DNA from: Omphiscola glabra
Lineage: Eukaryota; Mollusca; Gastropoda; Lymnaeidae
Direction of reading: 5' to 3'
Assembly (NCBI GenBank): GCA_964017045.1
Contig: OZ024794.1
Span: 22,363,359-22,427,358 of the forward strand
Length of the DNA: 64,000 nt
Made by a program: the position numbers and the translations under genes. This document shows positions 59,801 to 64,000 of the stretch, piece by piece. Numbering within the stretch: position 1 is the first letter of the stretch; each line of letters starts with the position of its first letter. The notes under the pieces were generated by a model. That model had not been told where the DNA came from and ran no database searches. It saw nothing but the letters and a program-made list of their open reading frames with translations.

Positions 59801-60497
59801 AGGTGTGTAACAAAATTTTATTTAACAGATCTGGGTTTCTTGCTCTTGCCACAAGTCACATTTTTATATCACTTTGAAAGATCAAAAAATTTCATAACTT
59901 AACTGATGCGTCTCATAATTAAAATTATAAGATGCTTTTAATAAAGCACATATAATTTAAAGTTATTTGAATCTAAAGTTTTAATATCTTTATAAATAAG
60001 TGGGTTTTTTTTTTTTTTTATTAATTTGGAAAAATTCATTACAATGTTATGCTTTGTTAAAGTTTCATTTTCTTACCTCACCTGTCTTATAAATAGTATT
60101 GAGTGCCTCAAAATATTCTCTTCTAAAAATTAAATATTTGGCTCATAAGTCAATAGCAGATGAAAAAATCAATTTCAAAAGATGCTTCTCAAATGAAATA
60201 TACTATTGCTACTTTTCAAGTCTCTTCCCAATTCTATCACACACCGCAGAGTTAGGTTTGATGTTTAGAATATTTTAAGTTTTGCATGTTTCTTTTATTC
60301 CTAGAACTCAAGTATTAAGTAATAATTTACCTTCCAGTTACACTTGCAAAAAATCTTTTAAACTTATCTTCCATGATTTGGACACCTGGTATTTTAACTT
60401 CACTAAATCAATTTTTTAAGTATATCCAAATAATAAACAAGCATTGTTACATTGAGTCTAACATATTATCCATTTTTACTTCTTCTAGCCAAAGAAG
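23459..60497 (+). CDS. Mctp: MCTP-family protein (multiple C2 and transmembrane domains), 17 exons, both ends missing
   Basis: Seventeen + strand exons with AG acceptors and GT donors join into one open frame of 583 codons: C2A, linker, C2B, C2C, a first hydrophobic region and an acidic linker. Three C2 domains followed by membrane segments is the MCTP architecture (vertebrate MCTP1/2, fly Mctp). Family members sit in ER or endosomal membranes, bind Ca2+ through the C2 loops and affect synaptic release and plasticity. All three domains keep the aspartates around SDP[YF] in loop 1 and a D-x-D motif in loop 3, so Ca2+ binding is likely retained. Missing are the initiator methionine and anything before C2A, and the second membrane hairpin and stop, expected beyond 64000. 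Introns range from about 0.1 to 8.6 kb and are full of minisatellites and transposons. The entry spans introns; exons are listed separately. Family assignment is very secure, orthology to MCTP1 versus MCTP2 was not tested. Confidence 0.95.
23719..23902. mobile_element. Possible hAT MITE just after the first MCTP exon
   Basis: CGGTGGTTCTCAAAGTGG at the left and CAGTTTGAGAAACACTG at the right are inverted copies of a CAGTGKTTCTCAAA terminus, as in the 4.37-kb hAT element. No convincing 8-bp duplication flanks them. The interior holds a (TA)n(GA)n microsatellite at about 23795-23824. Confidence 0.4.
24530..24845. repeat. About 62-bp tandem repeat, 5 copies, diverged
   Basis: Units contain GAGAGCGACACACAATGCTG, CACTGACAGAGTTCAGCCCG and TAACTGTACTTAG. 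Substitutions and short deletions distinguish all copies. Confidence 0.87.
24846..26014. other. MCTP intron, nothing recognised except a SINE fragment
   Basis: AT-rich first half. GAGAACCACTG at 25276-25286 looks like an isolated hAT terminus but has no partner. The SINE fragment at 25858 is the only assignable piece. Confidence 0.5.
25858..25980 (-). mobile_element. SINE fragment related to the 19.4-kb copy
   Basis: Shares CTCCATCTCC, GGTTTGAATTCA, CCAAGGTTA and CCCATCCACCCGG in the same order as 19515-19610. The L2-like tail region is missing, so it is a truncated copy. Confidence 0.55.
26015..26345. repeat. Two adjacent short tandem repeats
   Basis: 26020-26125 holds three copies of a 35-bp unit (CATTCACAGCAATCATGCTA ...). 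26200-26335 holds degenerate 24-27 bp units (CCTGACAAGA..., ACAGCTGGAAACATCACG). Open frames across both are by-products. Confidence 0.8.
27000..27200. repeat. Dispersed repeat, distant inverted copy 3
   Basis: On the minus strand GTATTGTCATCGGAGTCGGT and AAAGTTTCATATCAATTTG resemble the start of the repeat at 6310 (TTGTCATCGGCAACGAGTCT ... AGTTTCATTTCGAT). It is about 180 bp upstream of the 25-bp array. Similarity is partial. Confidence 0.45.
27381..29420. repeat. 25-bp minisatellite, about 82 copies, with 800-bp higher-order period
   Basis: Unit GATCAAGTTATTCCTCTTTC followed by GCTGT. Almost all variation is at two sites, GAtC/GAcC and TTCCt/TTCCc. The order of variants from about 27906 to 28619 repeats at 28706 to 29419, an offset of exactly 800 bp (32 units), so a large block was duplicated recently. 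It lies in the MCTP intron between exons 23459 and 29984, ending 563 bp before the latter. Confidence 0.96.
29421..29525. repeat. 30-bp degenerate repeat flanking the 25-bp array
   Basis: Three copies of ACGACCAAGCTATTCCCTTG with a AACACT tail. Related to the 25-bp unit through CAAG-TATTCC, so probably an older relative at the array edge. Confidence 0.8.
29984..30126 (+). CDS. Mctp: MCTP exon: C2A core
   Basis: Acceptor TTTCCAG, donor AAA|GTGAGG. The split glycine codon from the previous exon is completed and reading continues [18 protein letters not shown]..., then [18 protein letters not shown] is the C2 loop-1 signature and NPKWDE the conserved strand-4 motif. Forty-seven complete codons follow the split codon and the exon ends in phase 0. 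It lies about 560 bp after the very long 25-bp minisatellite. Confidence 0.97.
30225..30660. repeat. 54-bp tandem repeat, 8 copies
   Basis: Units contain GTTATTCTACTAGTATCGTA, GAGGGTCCAGGCAGTGGCAT and CGTAAC. The first three copies differ as a group (ATCTTAGAGGGTATAGGCAG). It lies in the 626-bp intron between the second and third C2A exons. Confidence 0.9.
30753..30832 (+). CDS. Mctp: MCTP exon: C2A Ca2+ loop 3
   Basis: Acceptor CATATTTCAG, donor AACAA|GTGAGC. Encodes [18 protein letters not shown] and then DVKTLEIN, with the D-x-D and downstream aspartate of C2 loop 3. It ends with two bases of a lysine codon completed by the exon at 39400. An 8-copy 54-bp tandem repeat fills most of the intron before it. 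Confidence 0.96.
30860..30998. repeat. 32-bp tandem repeat, 4 copies
   Basis: Unit TCTGTATTCATATAATATAT followed by AACGTGTG, starting about 30 bp after the donor of exon 30753-30832. Confidence 0.85.
31127..31309. mobile_element. SPIN-like hAT MITE, copy 2, one terminus truncated
   Basis: Same family and orientation as the copy at 7355: CTGTGGGTCGCGAACACTTT to GAAAGGTTGAGAACCACTG. The left terminal bases (CAGTGGTTCTCAAC) are gone. Flanks ATCTATAT (31115-31122) and ATCTATGT (31310-31317) look like the old target duplication with one change. It sits within an irregular ATATCC/GATCTAT tandem repeat. Confidence 0.85.
31510..32030. repeat. 31-bp tandem array, about 17 copies
   Basis: Unit AGCCAATCGCACCATAGTAG followed by TGGCGGCACAC. 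The 31-bp period with no stop in any minus-strand frame yields three overlapping minus-strand open frames of 154-184 codons. The same peptide motifs rotate through frames, so they are artefacts. Confidence 0.94.
32330..32720. repeat. 12-bp array TAGCAGTACATA, left block
   Basis: About 32 units, some AAATA for ACATA and two with an extra TA (about 32441 and 32549). The same unit resumes at 33466 beyond a GC-rich block. Confidence 0.95.
32721..33465. other. GC-rich 745-bp block between two arrays of the same 12-bp unit
   Basis: Begins with a run of nine C joined directly to the array and ends TATGTTAGTTAG before the array resumes. Much more GC-rich than its surroundings, with CCGGG and GGGG blocks and an AATAAA at about 33352. 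No recognised protein on either strand. Possibly an insertion that split one array, perhaps a retroelement that targets the microsatellite. Confidence 0.6.
33466..33725. repeat. 12-bp array TAGCAGTACATA, right block
   Basis: About 21 units identical in sequence to the left block, with three or four variants at the right end (AATAGCAG, TAGTAGTA). Confidence 0.95.
34085..34395 (-). mobile_element. LINE fragment (region downstream of reverse transcriptase)
   Basis: The minus-strand peptide [15 protein letters not shown], then DPSCRHC with a second C/H-rich patch, resembles the stretch after the RT/RNase H of Jockey/CR1-type LINEs (T-x-H-x-x-[IL]-x-x-Y ... D-P-x-C-x-x-C). The frame is open for about 60 residues then degenerate. 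No 5' part and no tail were found. It lies in the MCTP intron between exons 30753 and 39400. Confidence 0.55.
35105..35640. repeat. 33-bp tandem array, about 16 copies, open in one frame
   Basis: Unit TCTCTTCTATCGGTCGACTA followed by CCCACTTCTCATA. The + frame from 35098 is open for 195 codons as an 11-residue repeat [11 protein letters not shown]. No splice context or homology supports translation, and it lies in an MCTP intron. I treat it as non-coding. Confidence 0.92.
35706..36388. repeat. 25-bp tandem array, 27 copies
   Basis: Unit CGGCTACAGAGCCTAGACTC followed by CATCA, with CATAGA/CCTAGA alternation. It is a different unit from the 25-bp array at 27381. Confidence 0.94.
36440..37575. 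repeat. 30-bp tandem array, about 38 copies, with 329-bp higher-order copy
   Basis: Unit ACATTTGGACTACGGGTGTC followed by AGTGGTGTGA. A distinctive unit with CATTTGAACAAAGGG at about 36902 recurs near 37231, and a one-base-deleted unit (GAACATTGGACTAC) near 37110 recurs near 37439. Both offsets are about 329 bp. In-frame period gives a 227-codon minus-strand frame ([10 protein letters not shown] repeats) that I do not call. Confidence 0.94.
37738..37880. repeat. Degenerate GTGTCACGTCTATG repeat
   Basis: Irregular 16-22 bp units, about seven copies, in an MCTP intron. Confidence 0.8.
38600..39357. repeat. 39-bp tandem array, 19 copies, ending beside an MCTP acceptor
   Basis: Unit TTTTTTTTAATTGACGTTTT followed by CGTAACTTATGTATAGGTC; copies almost identical, two with TTATTTATAGG and one extra T. 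The last unit ends in TAATTGAC 43 bp before exon 39400, so it borders the branch-point region of that acceptor. Confidence 0.95.
39400..39508 (+). CDS. Mctp: MCTP exon: end of C2A
   Basis: Acceptor TGTTTTCAG, donor GAGCAG|GTAATA. Completes the split lysine and reads [29 protein letters not shown] and ADEDKEQ: the last C2A strands followed by the start of the C2A-C2B linker. Ends in phase 0. A 39-bp tandem array ends only about 43 bp upstream of this exon (see findings). Confidence 0.95.
39509..40216. other. MCTP intron, nothing recognised
   Basis: AT-rich, no arrays until a poly-C run at about 40171-40182 just upstream of SPIN copy 3. Confidence 0.5.
40225..40529. mobile_element. SPIN-like hAT MITE, copy 3, with nested insertion
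   Basis: Opposite orientation to copies 1 and 2: CAGTGGCTCTCAACCTTCCT ... GGTTGAGAACCGCTG. A perfect 8-bp target duplication CTTTAGCA flanks it (40217-40224 and 40530-40537). The interior is longer than in the sister copies because a fragment with an AAT-repeat tail was inserted at about 40363-40474. Confidence 0.9.
40363..40474 (+). mobile_element. LINE/SINE 3' tail fragment nested in SPIN copy 3
   Basis: Compared with the sister SPIN copies this stretch is extra. It contains a perfect-looking hairpin (GTGGTGAGCCCAGCCCTAGG ... GGTACCACGC), then TATAGAAAACTACC and (AAT)4. A short stem followed by CGCTATA and a trinucleotide tail resembles the 3' ends used by L2-clade LINEs and their SINEs. 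Boundaries are approximate. Confidence 0.5.
40538..43180. other. MCTP intron, largely unrecognised
   Basis: Holds a 27-bp repeat of about five copies at 41440-41575 (AATAATATGACAAGTCTAGC ...) and a poly-G run at 42929-42941. Open frames up to 139 codons (41607-42026) show no domain. Confidence 0.5.
43181..43204 (+). CDS. Mctp: MCTP candidate 24-nt microexon in the C2A-C2B linker
   Basis: Twenty-four bases between ...TGTATTTCAG and GTGAGT encode GTSYKKSS in phase 0, so inclusion or skipping keeps the frame. The linker between C2A and C2B varies among MCTP proteins and splice forms, so a small cassette exon is plausible there. Only splice motifs and frame support it; there is no conserved peptide to confirm it. 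Confidence 0.5.
43205..46581. other. MCTP intron, AT-rich, two small repeats
   Basis: A three-copy 24-bp repeat at 43830-43893 (ACCTTGGATGTACCACC) and a six-copy 32-bp degenerate repeat at 45960-46140 (TGATAATGGATAAGTAGGCG). No exon recognised in the remaining 3 kb. Confidence 0.5.
46582..46767 (+). CDS. Mctp: MCTP exon: linker and start of C2B
   Basis: Acceptor CATTTCAG, donor AGTAAG|GTACGA; 62 codons, phase 0 at both ends. A basic/serine linker ([11 protein letters not shown]... SKKIK) leads into [15 protein letters not shown], then [20 protein letters not shown] and KYRSK. These are the first C2B strands and loop 1, very close to vertebrate MCTP C2B. Ten bases after the donor a 17-bp tandem array begins. 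Confidence 0.97.
46778..47145. repeat. 17-bp tandem array directly after an MCTP donor
   Basis: Unit TCTACATTATCTTTATT, about 21 copies, first degenerate copy 10 bp after the donor of exon 46582-46767. Confidence 0.92.
47385..47535. repeat. 28-bp tandem repeat, 5-6 copies
   Basis: Unit AATTCTGCAAGTGAAGTTGT followed by CAACGAAC; near-identical copies. Confidence 0.92.
48080..48580. repeat. 46-bp tandem repeat, about 7 copies, split by SPIN copy 4
   Basis: Unit AGCTATAGATGAAAGAATTC, then TGTCCACCAGTCACATTGAC and AAGTCT. The transposon sits within the CTATAGAT of one unit. Confidence 0.88.
48249..48446. mobile_element. SPIN-like hAT MITE, copy 4
   Basis: CAGTGGTTCTCAACCTTCCT to CAGGTTGAGAACCGCTG, 198 bp, perfect 8-bp target duplication CTATAGAT (48241-48248 and 48447-48454). 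It is inserted inside a 46-bp tandem repeat, and the target sequence is part of the repeat unit. Lies in the MCTP intron between exons 46582 and 49093. Confidence 0.92.
49093..49223 (+). CDS. Mctp: MCTP exon: C2B core and loop 3
   Basis: Acceptor CTTTCCACAG, donor GGGCAG|GTGAGT. Reads [20 protein letters not shown], then [20 protein letters not shown] and G plus a split arginine. It carries the conserved NPRW motif and the D-x-D...D of loop 3. The last 15 or so bases together with the donor are repeated twice more immediately downstream, giving further GTGAGT motifs at 49256 and 49286. Use of those would run into TGA at the first donor. Confidence 0.97.
49209..49292 (+). repeat. Tandem triplication of an exon end plus 5' splice site
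   Basis: GATTTTATGGGCAGGTGAGT occurs at the end of exon 49093-49223 and again, with small changes, ending at 49261 and 49291. Candidate donors are at 49224, 49256 and 49286. The middle copy has GGCCG|GTGAGT. Only the first keeps the protein frame. Confidence 0.9.
49774..49960 (+). CDS. Mctp: MCTP exon: end of C2B and C2B-C2C linker
   Basis: Acceptor TTGATTAG, donor AATAAATAT|GTGAGC. The split arginine is completed, then [37 protein letters not shown] and a linker ending DKNKIVNKY. The first part matches the family pattern of L-S-L-x-x-E-x-T-H then E-x-G-x-G plus hydrophobic strand. Sixty-two complete codons, phase 0 at the end. Confidence 0.95.
50636..51540. mobile_element. pogo/Tigger-like DNA element, non-autonomous, 905 bp
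   Basis: Left end CAGTACAACCCGGTTATGTC and, read inverted, right end CAGTCGAACCCACTTATCTC, each flanked by TA. CAGT-x-x-AACCC-x-x-TTAT is the pogo/Tigger terminal pattern of Tc1/mariner elements, which duplicate TA. Extra sub-terminal blocks with GAGATAA and GTCGAC recur at both ends. No transposase frame. It fills most of the MCTP intron between exons 49774 and 51647. Confidence 0.8.
51647..51701 (+). CDS. Mctp: MCTP exon: start of C2C
   Basis: Acceptor GTTACAG, donor AAAG|GTAACA. Eighteen codons [18 protein letters not shown] plus the first base of a valine codon. This matches the family motif (S-x-R-x-L-x-D-[IV]-G-x-L-x-V-K-V) that opens C2C. It follows directly after the pogo/Tigger-like element in the preceding intron. 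Confidence 0.95.
51978..52119 (+). CDS. Mctp: MCTP exon: C2C core
   Basis: Acceptor CGTTTCAG, donor ACATT|GTAGGT. Reads (V)[18 protein letters not shown], then [18 protein letters not shown] and [10 protein letters not shown] plus two bases of a phenylalanine codon. SDPFCVLEL and LNPEWAKVF are near-identical to the family C2C. Confidence 0.97.
52486..52588 (+). CDS. Mctp: MCTP exon: C2C loop 3
   Basis: Acceptor CTATTTCAG, donor TTGAAG|GTAAGT. Completes phenylalanine, then [49 protein letters not shown] is the best conserved stretch of MCTP proteins. The usual aspartate in the D-F-L-G position is glutamate here (VEFLG), a conservative change to one Ca2+ ligand position. Confidence 0.97.
52694..52795 (+). 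CDS. Mctp: MCTP exon: end of C2C
   Basis: Acceptor TTTATCCAG, donor AATCAT|GTGAGT; 34 codons, phase 0. Reads [34 protein letters not shown], matching the family pattern (I-x-N-G-x-x-x-x-Y-x-L-K ... K-G-x-[IV]-x-L-E-[IM]-D-[VL]-x-[FY]-N). The following intron (52796-57817) contains the 4.37-kb hAT-like element. Confidence 0.96.
53541..53742. mobile_element. SPIN-like hAT MITE, copy 5, nested in the large hAT
   Basis: CAATGGTTCTCAACCTTCCT to CAGGTTAAGAACTGCTG, 202 bp, with near-perfect target duplication GTATAAAG (53533-53540) and GTGTAAAG (53743-53750). Located inside the 4.37-kb hAT-like element, so it inserted later than that element. Confidence 0.9.
56728..56928. mobile_element. hAT-like MITE with CAGGCCTG termini, copy 2, nested
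   Basis: Same family and orientation as the copy at 9824: CAGGCCTGCATAACATACGG ... TTGTGCAGGCCTG. Flanking 8-mers CTTTATAA and TTTTATAA differ by one base. The right end is partly duplicated: CTTACATTTTGAGTT occurs twice within 40 bp. It lies inside the 4.37-kb hAT-like element. Confidence 0.82.
57818..57892 (+). CDS. Mctp: MCTP exon: post-C2C linker
   Basis: Acceptor TTGCTACAG, donor ATAGCA|GTGAGT; 25 codons, phase 0. Reads [25 protein letters not shown], matching the family pattern (x-K-A-[AS]-[LV]-R-T-x-x-P-K-E-x-K ... K-F). The donor lies inside a 32-bp unit repeated downstream, so GTGAGT/GTAAGT motifs recur at 57925, 57957, 57989, 58021 and 58053. Reading through the first donor meets TGA in frame after ten more codons. 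Confidence 0.95.
57881..58075 (+). repeat. 32-bp tandem repeat carrying the 5' splice site, 6 donors
   Basis: Unit GTGAGTACATGGAAGATAGA followed by TTGAATCTTGCA. The first GTGAGT (57893) is the donor of exon 57818-57892. Five more lie exactly 32 bp apart (57925, 57957 as GTAAGT, 57989, 58021, 58053). The 32-bp length is not a multiple of three. Confidence 0.94.
58080..58259. other. Short MCTP intron remainder
   Basis: Unique AT-rich sequence with a clear pyrimidine tract before the acceptor at 58258. Confidence 0.6.
58260..58379 (+). CDS. Mctp: MCTP exon: amphipathic segment before TM1
   Basis: Acceptor CTCTCTCAG, donor TTCATT|GTGAGT; 40 codons, phase 0. Reads [40 protein letters not shown]. 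The SCFDWxSPxRSxxAF motif marks the start of the MCTP membrane region and the exon ends inside the first membrane helix. Confidence 0.95.
58807..58932 (+). CDS. Mctp: MCTP exon: first transmembrane hairpin
   Basis: Acceptor ATTTTGCAG, donor GAAGAT|GTAAGA; 42 codons, phase 0. Reads [50 protein letters not shown]-[IL]-P followed by a run of leucine/isoleucine is the diagnostic MCTP first membrane segment. The charged tail starts the cytosolic acidic linker. Confidence 0.97.
59186..59233 (+). CDS. Mctp: MCTP exon: acidic linker
   Basis: Acceptor ACTCTACAG, donor GATAAG|GTAAAG; 16 codons [16 protein letters not shown], phase 0. MCTP proteins carry a Glu/Asp-rich linker at this position, between the two membrane regions. 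Sequence is low complexity, so the call relies on splice motifs, phase and order. Confidence 0.85.
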
Positions 60498-60995
60498 GTA
60501 AATTTTAATTTTGATAAGTGTTATTTCATAACTTAATATCCCATTCTGATATCCAATTTTTAAAAATTCAAAACTCTGCTACACTGCTATAGGCCTAAAT
60601 TGAATTATTTTTTTTAGAGTATTTTCAGTAGCTTTTTACCTTGTTGAGGCAATGTTGGTTTTGTTTTTTTATAGTATACGTATGATATTCAGATTAATTT
60701 GTTTCTTTTTTAATTTAACTTTTTTCTTTTTTTTAAAGTAAAATTTTAAAAAATTGCGTATTCAACCAATCTTTGTTTTCCTTCCACCAAAGTGCTAAAA
60801 ATTCAGGAAAAAACATATATTTAAGCTCAGTAAAACCCATTCTATCTTTATATATTTGTAAAATTGAAGCAAATTAATTTTTGAACAAACATTTTAAAAT
60901 TGCTATTTGACAATGAGTATGTAACTGCTTCTACTGTAAGCTTTTTGTATATAGTTATAATAAAAAAGATATAGCATTATTTTGACAATCAAAAT
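59234..60995. other. MCTP intron, AT-rich
   Basis: Unique sequence with poly-T runs (60004-60019) and, at 60489-60497, the possible 9-nt microexon. No repeats of note until the LINE tail at 60996. Confidence 0.55.
60489..60497 (+). CDS. Mctp: MCTP possible 9-nt microexon (PKK)
   Basis: Nine bases CCAAAGAAG lie between a pyrimidine-rich TTTTTACTTCTTCTAG and GTAAAT, in phase 0. They would add PKK after the acidic linker, where family members usually pass from acidic residues to a lysine-rich patch before the conserved helix. An exon this small cannot be proven from sequence alone; the evidence is position, phase and two splice motifs. Confidence 0.35.
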
Positions 60996-62327
60996 ACTTA
61001 CTTACTTAAGCCGTTTACCACGTCTAGGGCATAGAATGTCTACAAGAATTTTCCATTCATCTCAGTCCTGTGCTTTTCTTTCCAGGTGTATCCCATATTT
61101 TGTGTCTGCCTCTAGCTCACGTCTCCATGCATTCTTTGGTCTTCCTCTCTTCCTTTTTCCTTGTGAATTCCATGTTAGGGATTATCTGGTGTTGTTATCT
61201 AGGGTTTAGGAAGAGTGCGCCCTATCCACCTCCATCTTTTCCTAATAAAGTCTTAAGCAATAAGCTCCTGGTGTGTCCTTTCCAGTAAGTTTTTGTTGGT
61301 GATGGTGTTTGGCCATTTGATGTTCAGAATCTTTCTAAGGCAAGTGTTAATGAAGGTCTGTACTTTCTGCTTGACGCTCGCTGTTTTTCTCCAAGTTGCG
61401 GCTCCATAAAGTAGGACTGTTTTGACATTTGTGTTTGCAGAGTCAGCTACTTTGACTCCCATATTTTCTTTAATAACACAAATGCTGACCTGGCCTTTCC
61501 AATTCTAGCTCTGACATCAGCTTCTGATCCACCATATATGTCAATGGTGCTGCCTAAGTATGTGAAGGTCTCCACTTCTTCCGGCGCATTTCCTGCCAAG
61601 GAGATATACTCTTTGTTAGCTAAGTTTATTTTCATGATCTTTGTCTTGCTTTTATTTATATAATCTATATTGAGTCCGAGTCGTACTGAAATGGTGGCTA
61701 CATTTTTCTTCTTTTCCTGCATTTTTTGCTGGTTGTAGGTCAGAAGTGCAATGTCATCTGAAAAGTCTAGTTCATTCAGATGTTCCCAGGGTGTCCATGG
61801 TATCCCGTTCCTCTTTTTGTCTGTGAATGATTTCATTATCCAGTCAATGGCAGGGCTGAATAGGAAGAGACTTTGGAGACATCCTTGTCTGATTTCTGTT
61901 TCTATTTTAAAGGCATCTGTGAGTCTACCTTCGTGTAACACCATGCATGTCATTTCTTCAAAAGAACTCTTAATGATCCTGACTAGTTTTCCTGGTACCG
62001 GGTACCCATAATGCTGGAGAAGTTTCCACTAGGTCTGTCGGTTCAGGCTATCAAAGGCCTTTTCTGATTCGATGAAATTTAGGTACAAGAGGGTGGGGGT
62101 GAGCTCCATTCATTGGATGATGTGAAGTGTTGCAATTAGGTATGTTCATGATCTGGCGGAAGTCAGCCTGTTGATCTCTTAGCTGCGTGTTGACCTGTTC
62201 CTTCCATCTATTCAGAATCAGAAATTTCTGCTAAAGGCCTTTCCTGGTACTGACAGCAGTGTAAATCCTCTTTAGTTTGCATAGTTGCTTAAATCTTGAT
62301 GAGGTATCCTTCTTTACAATATTTTTT

Positions 62328-62387
<60 letters not shown>

Positions 62388-64000
62388 TATCATATCTTGT
62401 CAGATAGAGGGTGTAGCGCGTTGACTATCGTGTCTAAATCTGCTCTCATCCTCTCTGTTGTGATGTATTTGATTGTAATCAGGTCCAAACGCTTTCCCAA
62501 TTTTTAACTGCTTGTGCTATTTCTTCTTATCTTTTATTTCTAAATCTTTATTTGCTAATTGTATATCCGTGTGTCCGTGGGTAAAGGTCGGTTTAGTAAT
62601 TCCTCGAAGTATTCCACCCATTCTTGTTGTTGTTCTTTTCGTTCTGTTTTTGATCTACCTTCAATCCTTCCCTTTCTTGAACCAGTCCCTCTGGCTTCTT
62701 ATATCTTCCTGAGAGCTTTCTGGCTATATCATACAGCTCTTTCACGTTCCCCTTTTCTTCTGCTGTTGACACTAGACCATCTATGTAAAACTCTTTTTTA
62801 TTATTATTCTTAATACTGTTCTTTATACTTCCATTGGCTGTTGAATACTTCTGTGGTTTTGTGTTCTCTGCCCTAGTGCGGCTGTTGTTTACTGCAGACG
62901 TCATTTCTTTCCTCTTGTTTAATTTTTGCAACGTGTTTAGTGTGAGCAAATCTTTCTGTTTGTGCCTCACCGGTCATAATACCTCGTTGCACGGGGGTGT
63001 TATAGACATCTTTATGTTTTGCTATTTATGTTCTATCTGGTCATCATCCGTTTGGTCTTGCAGCACATGGAACTTATTAATCTTGGTTAAAACTGAATTT
63101 CTGTCGTTTTTTTTTTTGTTGTTTTTTTTTGCTATTTTCAAGAAGTGCTATGTTGTATATTTTAGTTGTCCAGCAGCTGGCTCTTCCCAGTTTTTCTTCA
63201 GTTTTAGCTTGAGTCTTGCCCAAACCAGATGGTGATCAGATGCAACATCTGCTCCTCTTCTGGCTCGTACATCTTGTACAGACCTTCTTATAATTTTTTT
63301 TGCTAATACTAATACATATATGATCACTTTGGTAGTGTTTTCTGTTATCAAGGGGCGCCCAAGTTACCTTGTGGATATTCTTTTTCTGGAATTCGCTCAC
63401 TTGGCAGGCAAAATATTACCAGTCTTTCGTCATGTTAATTTTTCTCTCTTAAACATGGCAACCCCATAATTTCTTCGTATCCTCTGTTTTCTTTTCCAAT
63501 CTTAGCATTTAGATATCCCATTATGATATTTAGATCTCTACCTGTAAATATTTCAAGTAATGCTTGTCTGTTGTGGAGAGTTTCTTTTTCATCTTCCTTA
63601 ATAAATTATTAATATGGGTGCAAAGCACTGTATTACATTCATCATTTATTGTCTTCTTCTTGTTTCGGAATGTTTCTGTAATAATTCTTGAATCATGGTC
63701 TTCCCATCCTATCAATGATCAATGTGCCTTGCGCAATCCGTGACATCCTATAAGCGAATCATTGTGTGTGTGGAGCAGTTTCCTCCTCATGCCCTGAGTA
63801 TATTATTGTTTCTCCCGAGGCCAATGTTAACTGTCCAGCCTGCGCCCATTTTGTTTTACAAATGCCGTATGTTATTATTTCTGCGACCACTTGTGCTGAT
63901 TTTCCTATTTCATACAACATGGCTCTAACAGTCCATGAGCCCATGTTCACTGCATTTGAAAGGAGGGTCCTCGGCTTTGAGGCTTCCAGTATAACCTGGC
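60996..64000 (-). mobile_element. Decayed APE-type LINE (RTE-like), antisense in the MCTP intron
   Basis: Read on the minus strand from the right edge. An endonuclease start (GSWTVRAMLYEIGKSAQ, then YSGHEE, 63950-63759) is followed by a shifted piece resembling D-LNAKIG...GYEE near 63520, ADVASDHHLVWARLK (about 63240), and a linker with AEEKGNVKELYDIARKLSG (62740-62600). Next is a reverse transcriptase part (61953-61447) with IRQGC, LDFSDDIALL in place of F-A-D-D, and TFTYLGSTI. Then comes VLLYGAATW and, near 61150, RPKNAWRRELEADTKYG. A CTTA-type tail (AAGTAAGTAAG on the minus strand) ends it at 60996. Several frameshifts, stops and a CT microsatellite (62331-62383) show it is dead. The right end is cut by the window. 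RTE is my best guess from the 3' end and tail. Confidence 0.85.

Noticed and set aside
1..64000. tRNA or rRNA genes
   Set aside because: Only isolated B-box-like pieces inside SINEs were seen, with no full cloverleaf; nothing resembles rRNA.

Overview
The window is eukaryotic nuclear DNA, most likely from a lophotrochozoan and probably a gastropod mollusc. It has GT-AG introns several kilobases long, AT-rich non-coding DNA, hAT and pogo-type DNA transposons, an APE-type LINE, tail fragments resembling L2/Deu SINEs, and extreme minisatellite density. The snail guess rests partly on the SPIN-like hAT elements, a family reported from the pond snail Lymnaea, and partly on my memory of similar SINE sequences. 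It is inference.

The one gene I can support runs on the + strand from 23459 to beyond the right edge. It is a multiple C2 and transmembrane domain protein (MCTP family). I place 17 exons (15 confident, two microexons less certain) that splice in one continuous frame of 583 codons. They encode C2A (23459-39508), a linker with a 24-nt microexon, C2B (46582-49960), C2C (51647-52795), a post-C2 linker (57818-57892), the first membrane region (58260-58932) and an acidic linker (59186-59233, plus a possible 9-nt microexon at 60489). The start codon, 5' exons and promoter are not recognised. The second membrane region and stop codon lie past 64000.

Regions: 1-23458 holds no gene I can defend. It is a mosaic of about 20 tandem arrays, MITEs, SINE pieces and a relic carrying a decayed hammerhead-ribozyme-like core. 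23568-46581 contains large introns, including a 2.04-kb array of a 25-bp unit, further arrays with units of 12 to 54 bp, and a GC-rich block sitting between two arrays of the same 12-bp unit. 46582-60500 is the exon-dense half, interrupted by a pogo/Tigger-like element and a 4.37-kb hAT-like element that itself carries two nested MITEs. 60996-64000 is a decayed LINE antisense to the gene. By my own addition, tandem arrays cover roughly a quarter of the window.

The most unusual pattern is minisatellites next to MCTP splice sites. After two exons (ends 49223 and 57892) the repeat unit contains the 5' splice site itself, giving three and six successive donor motifs. At two others (acceptor of 39400, donor of 46767) an array starts or stops within a few tens of bases of the splice site. 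Mobile elements were called from terminal inverted repeats plus target-site duplications read directly from the sequence. Family names come from recognition and were not checked by search.
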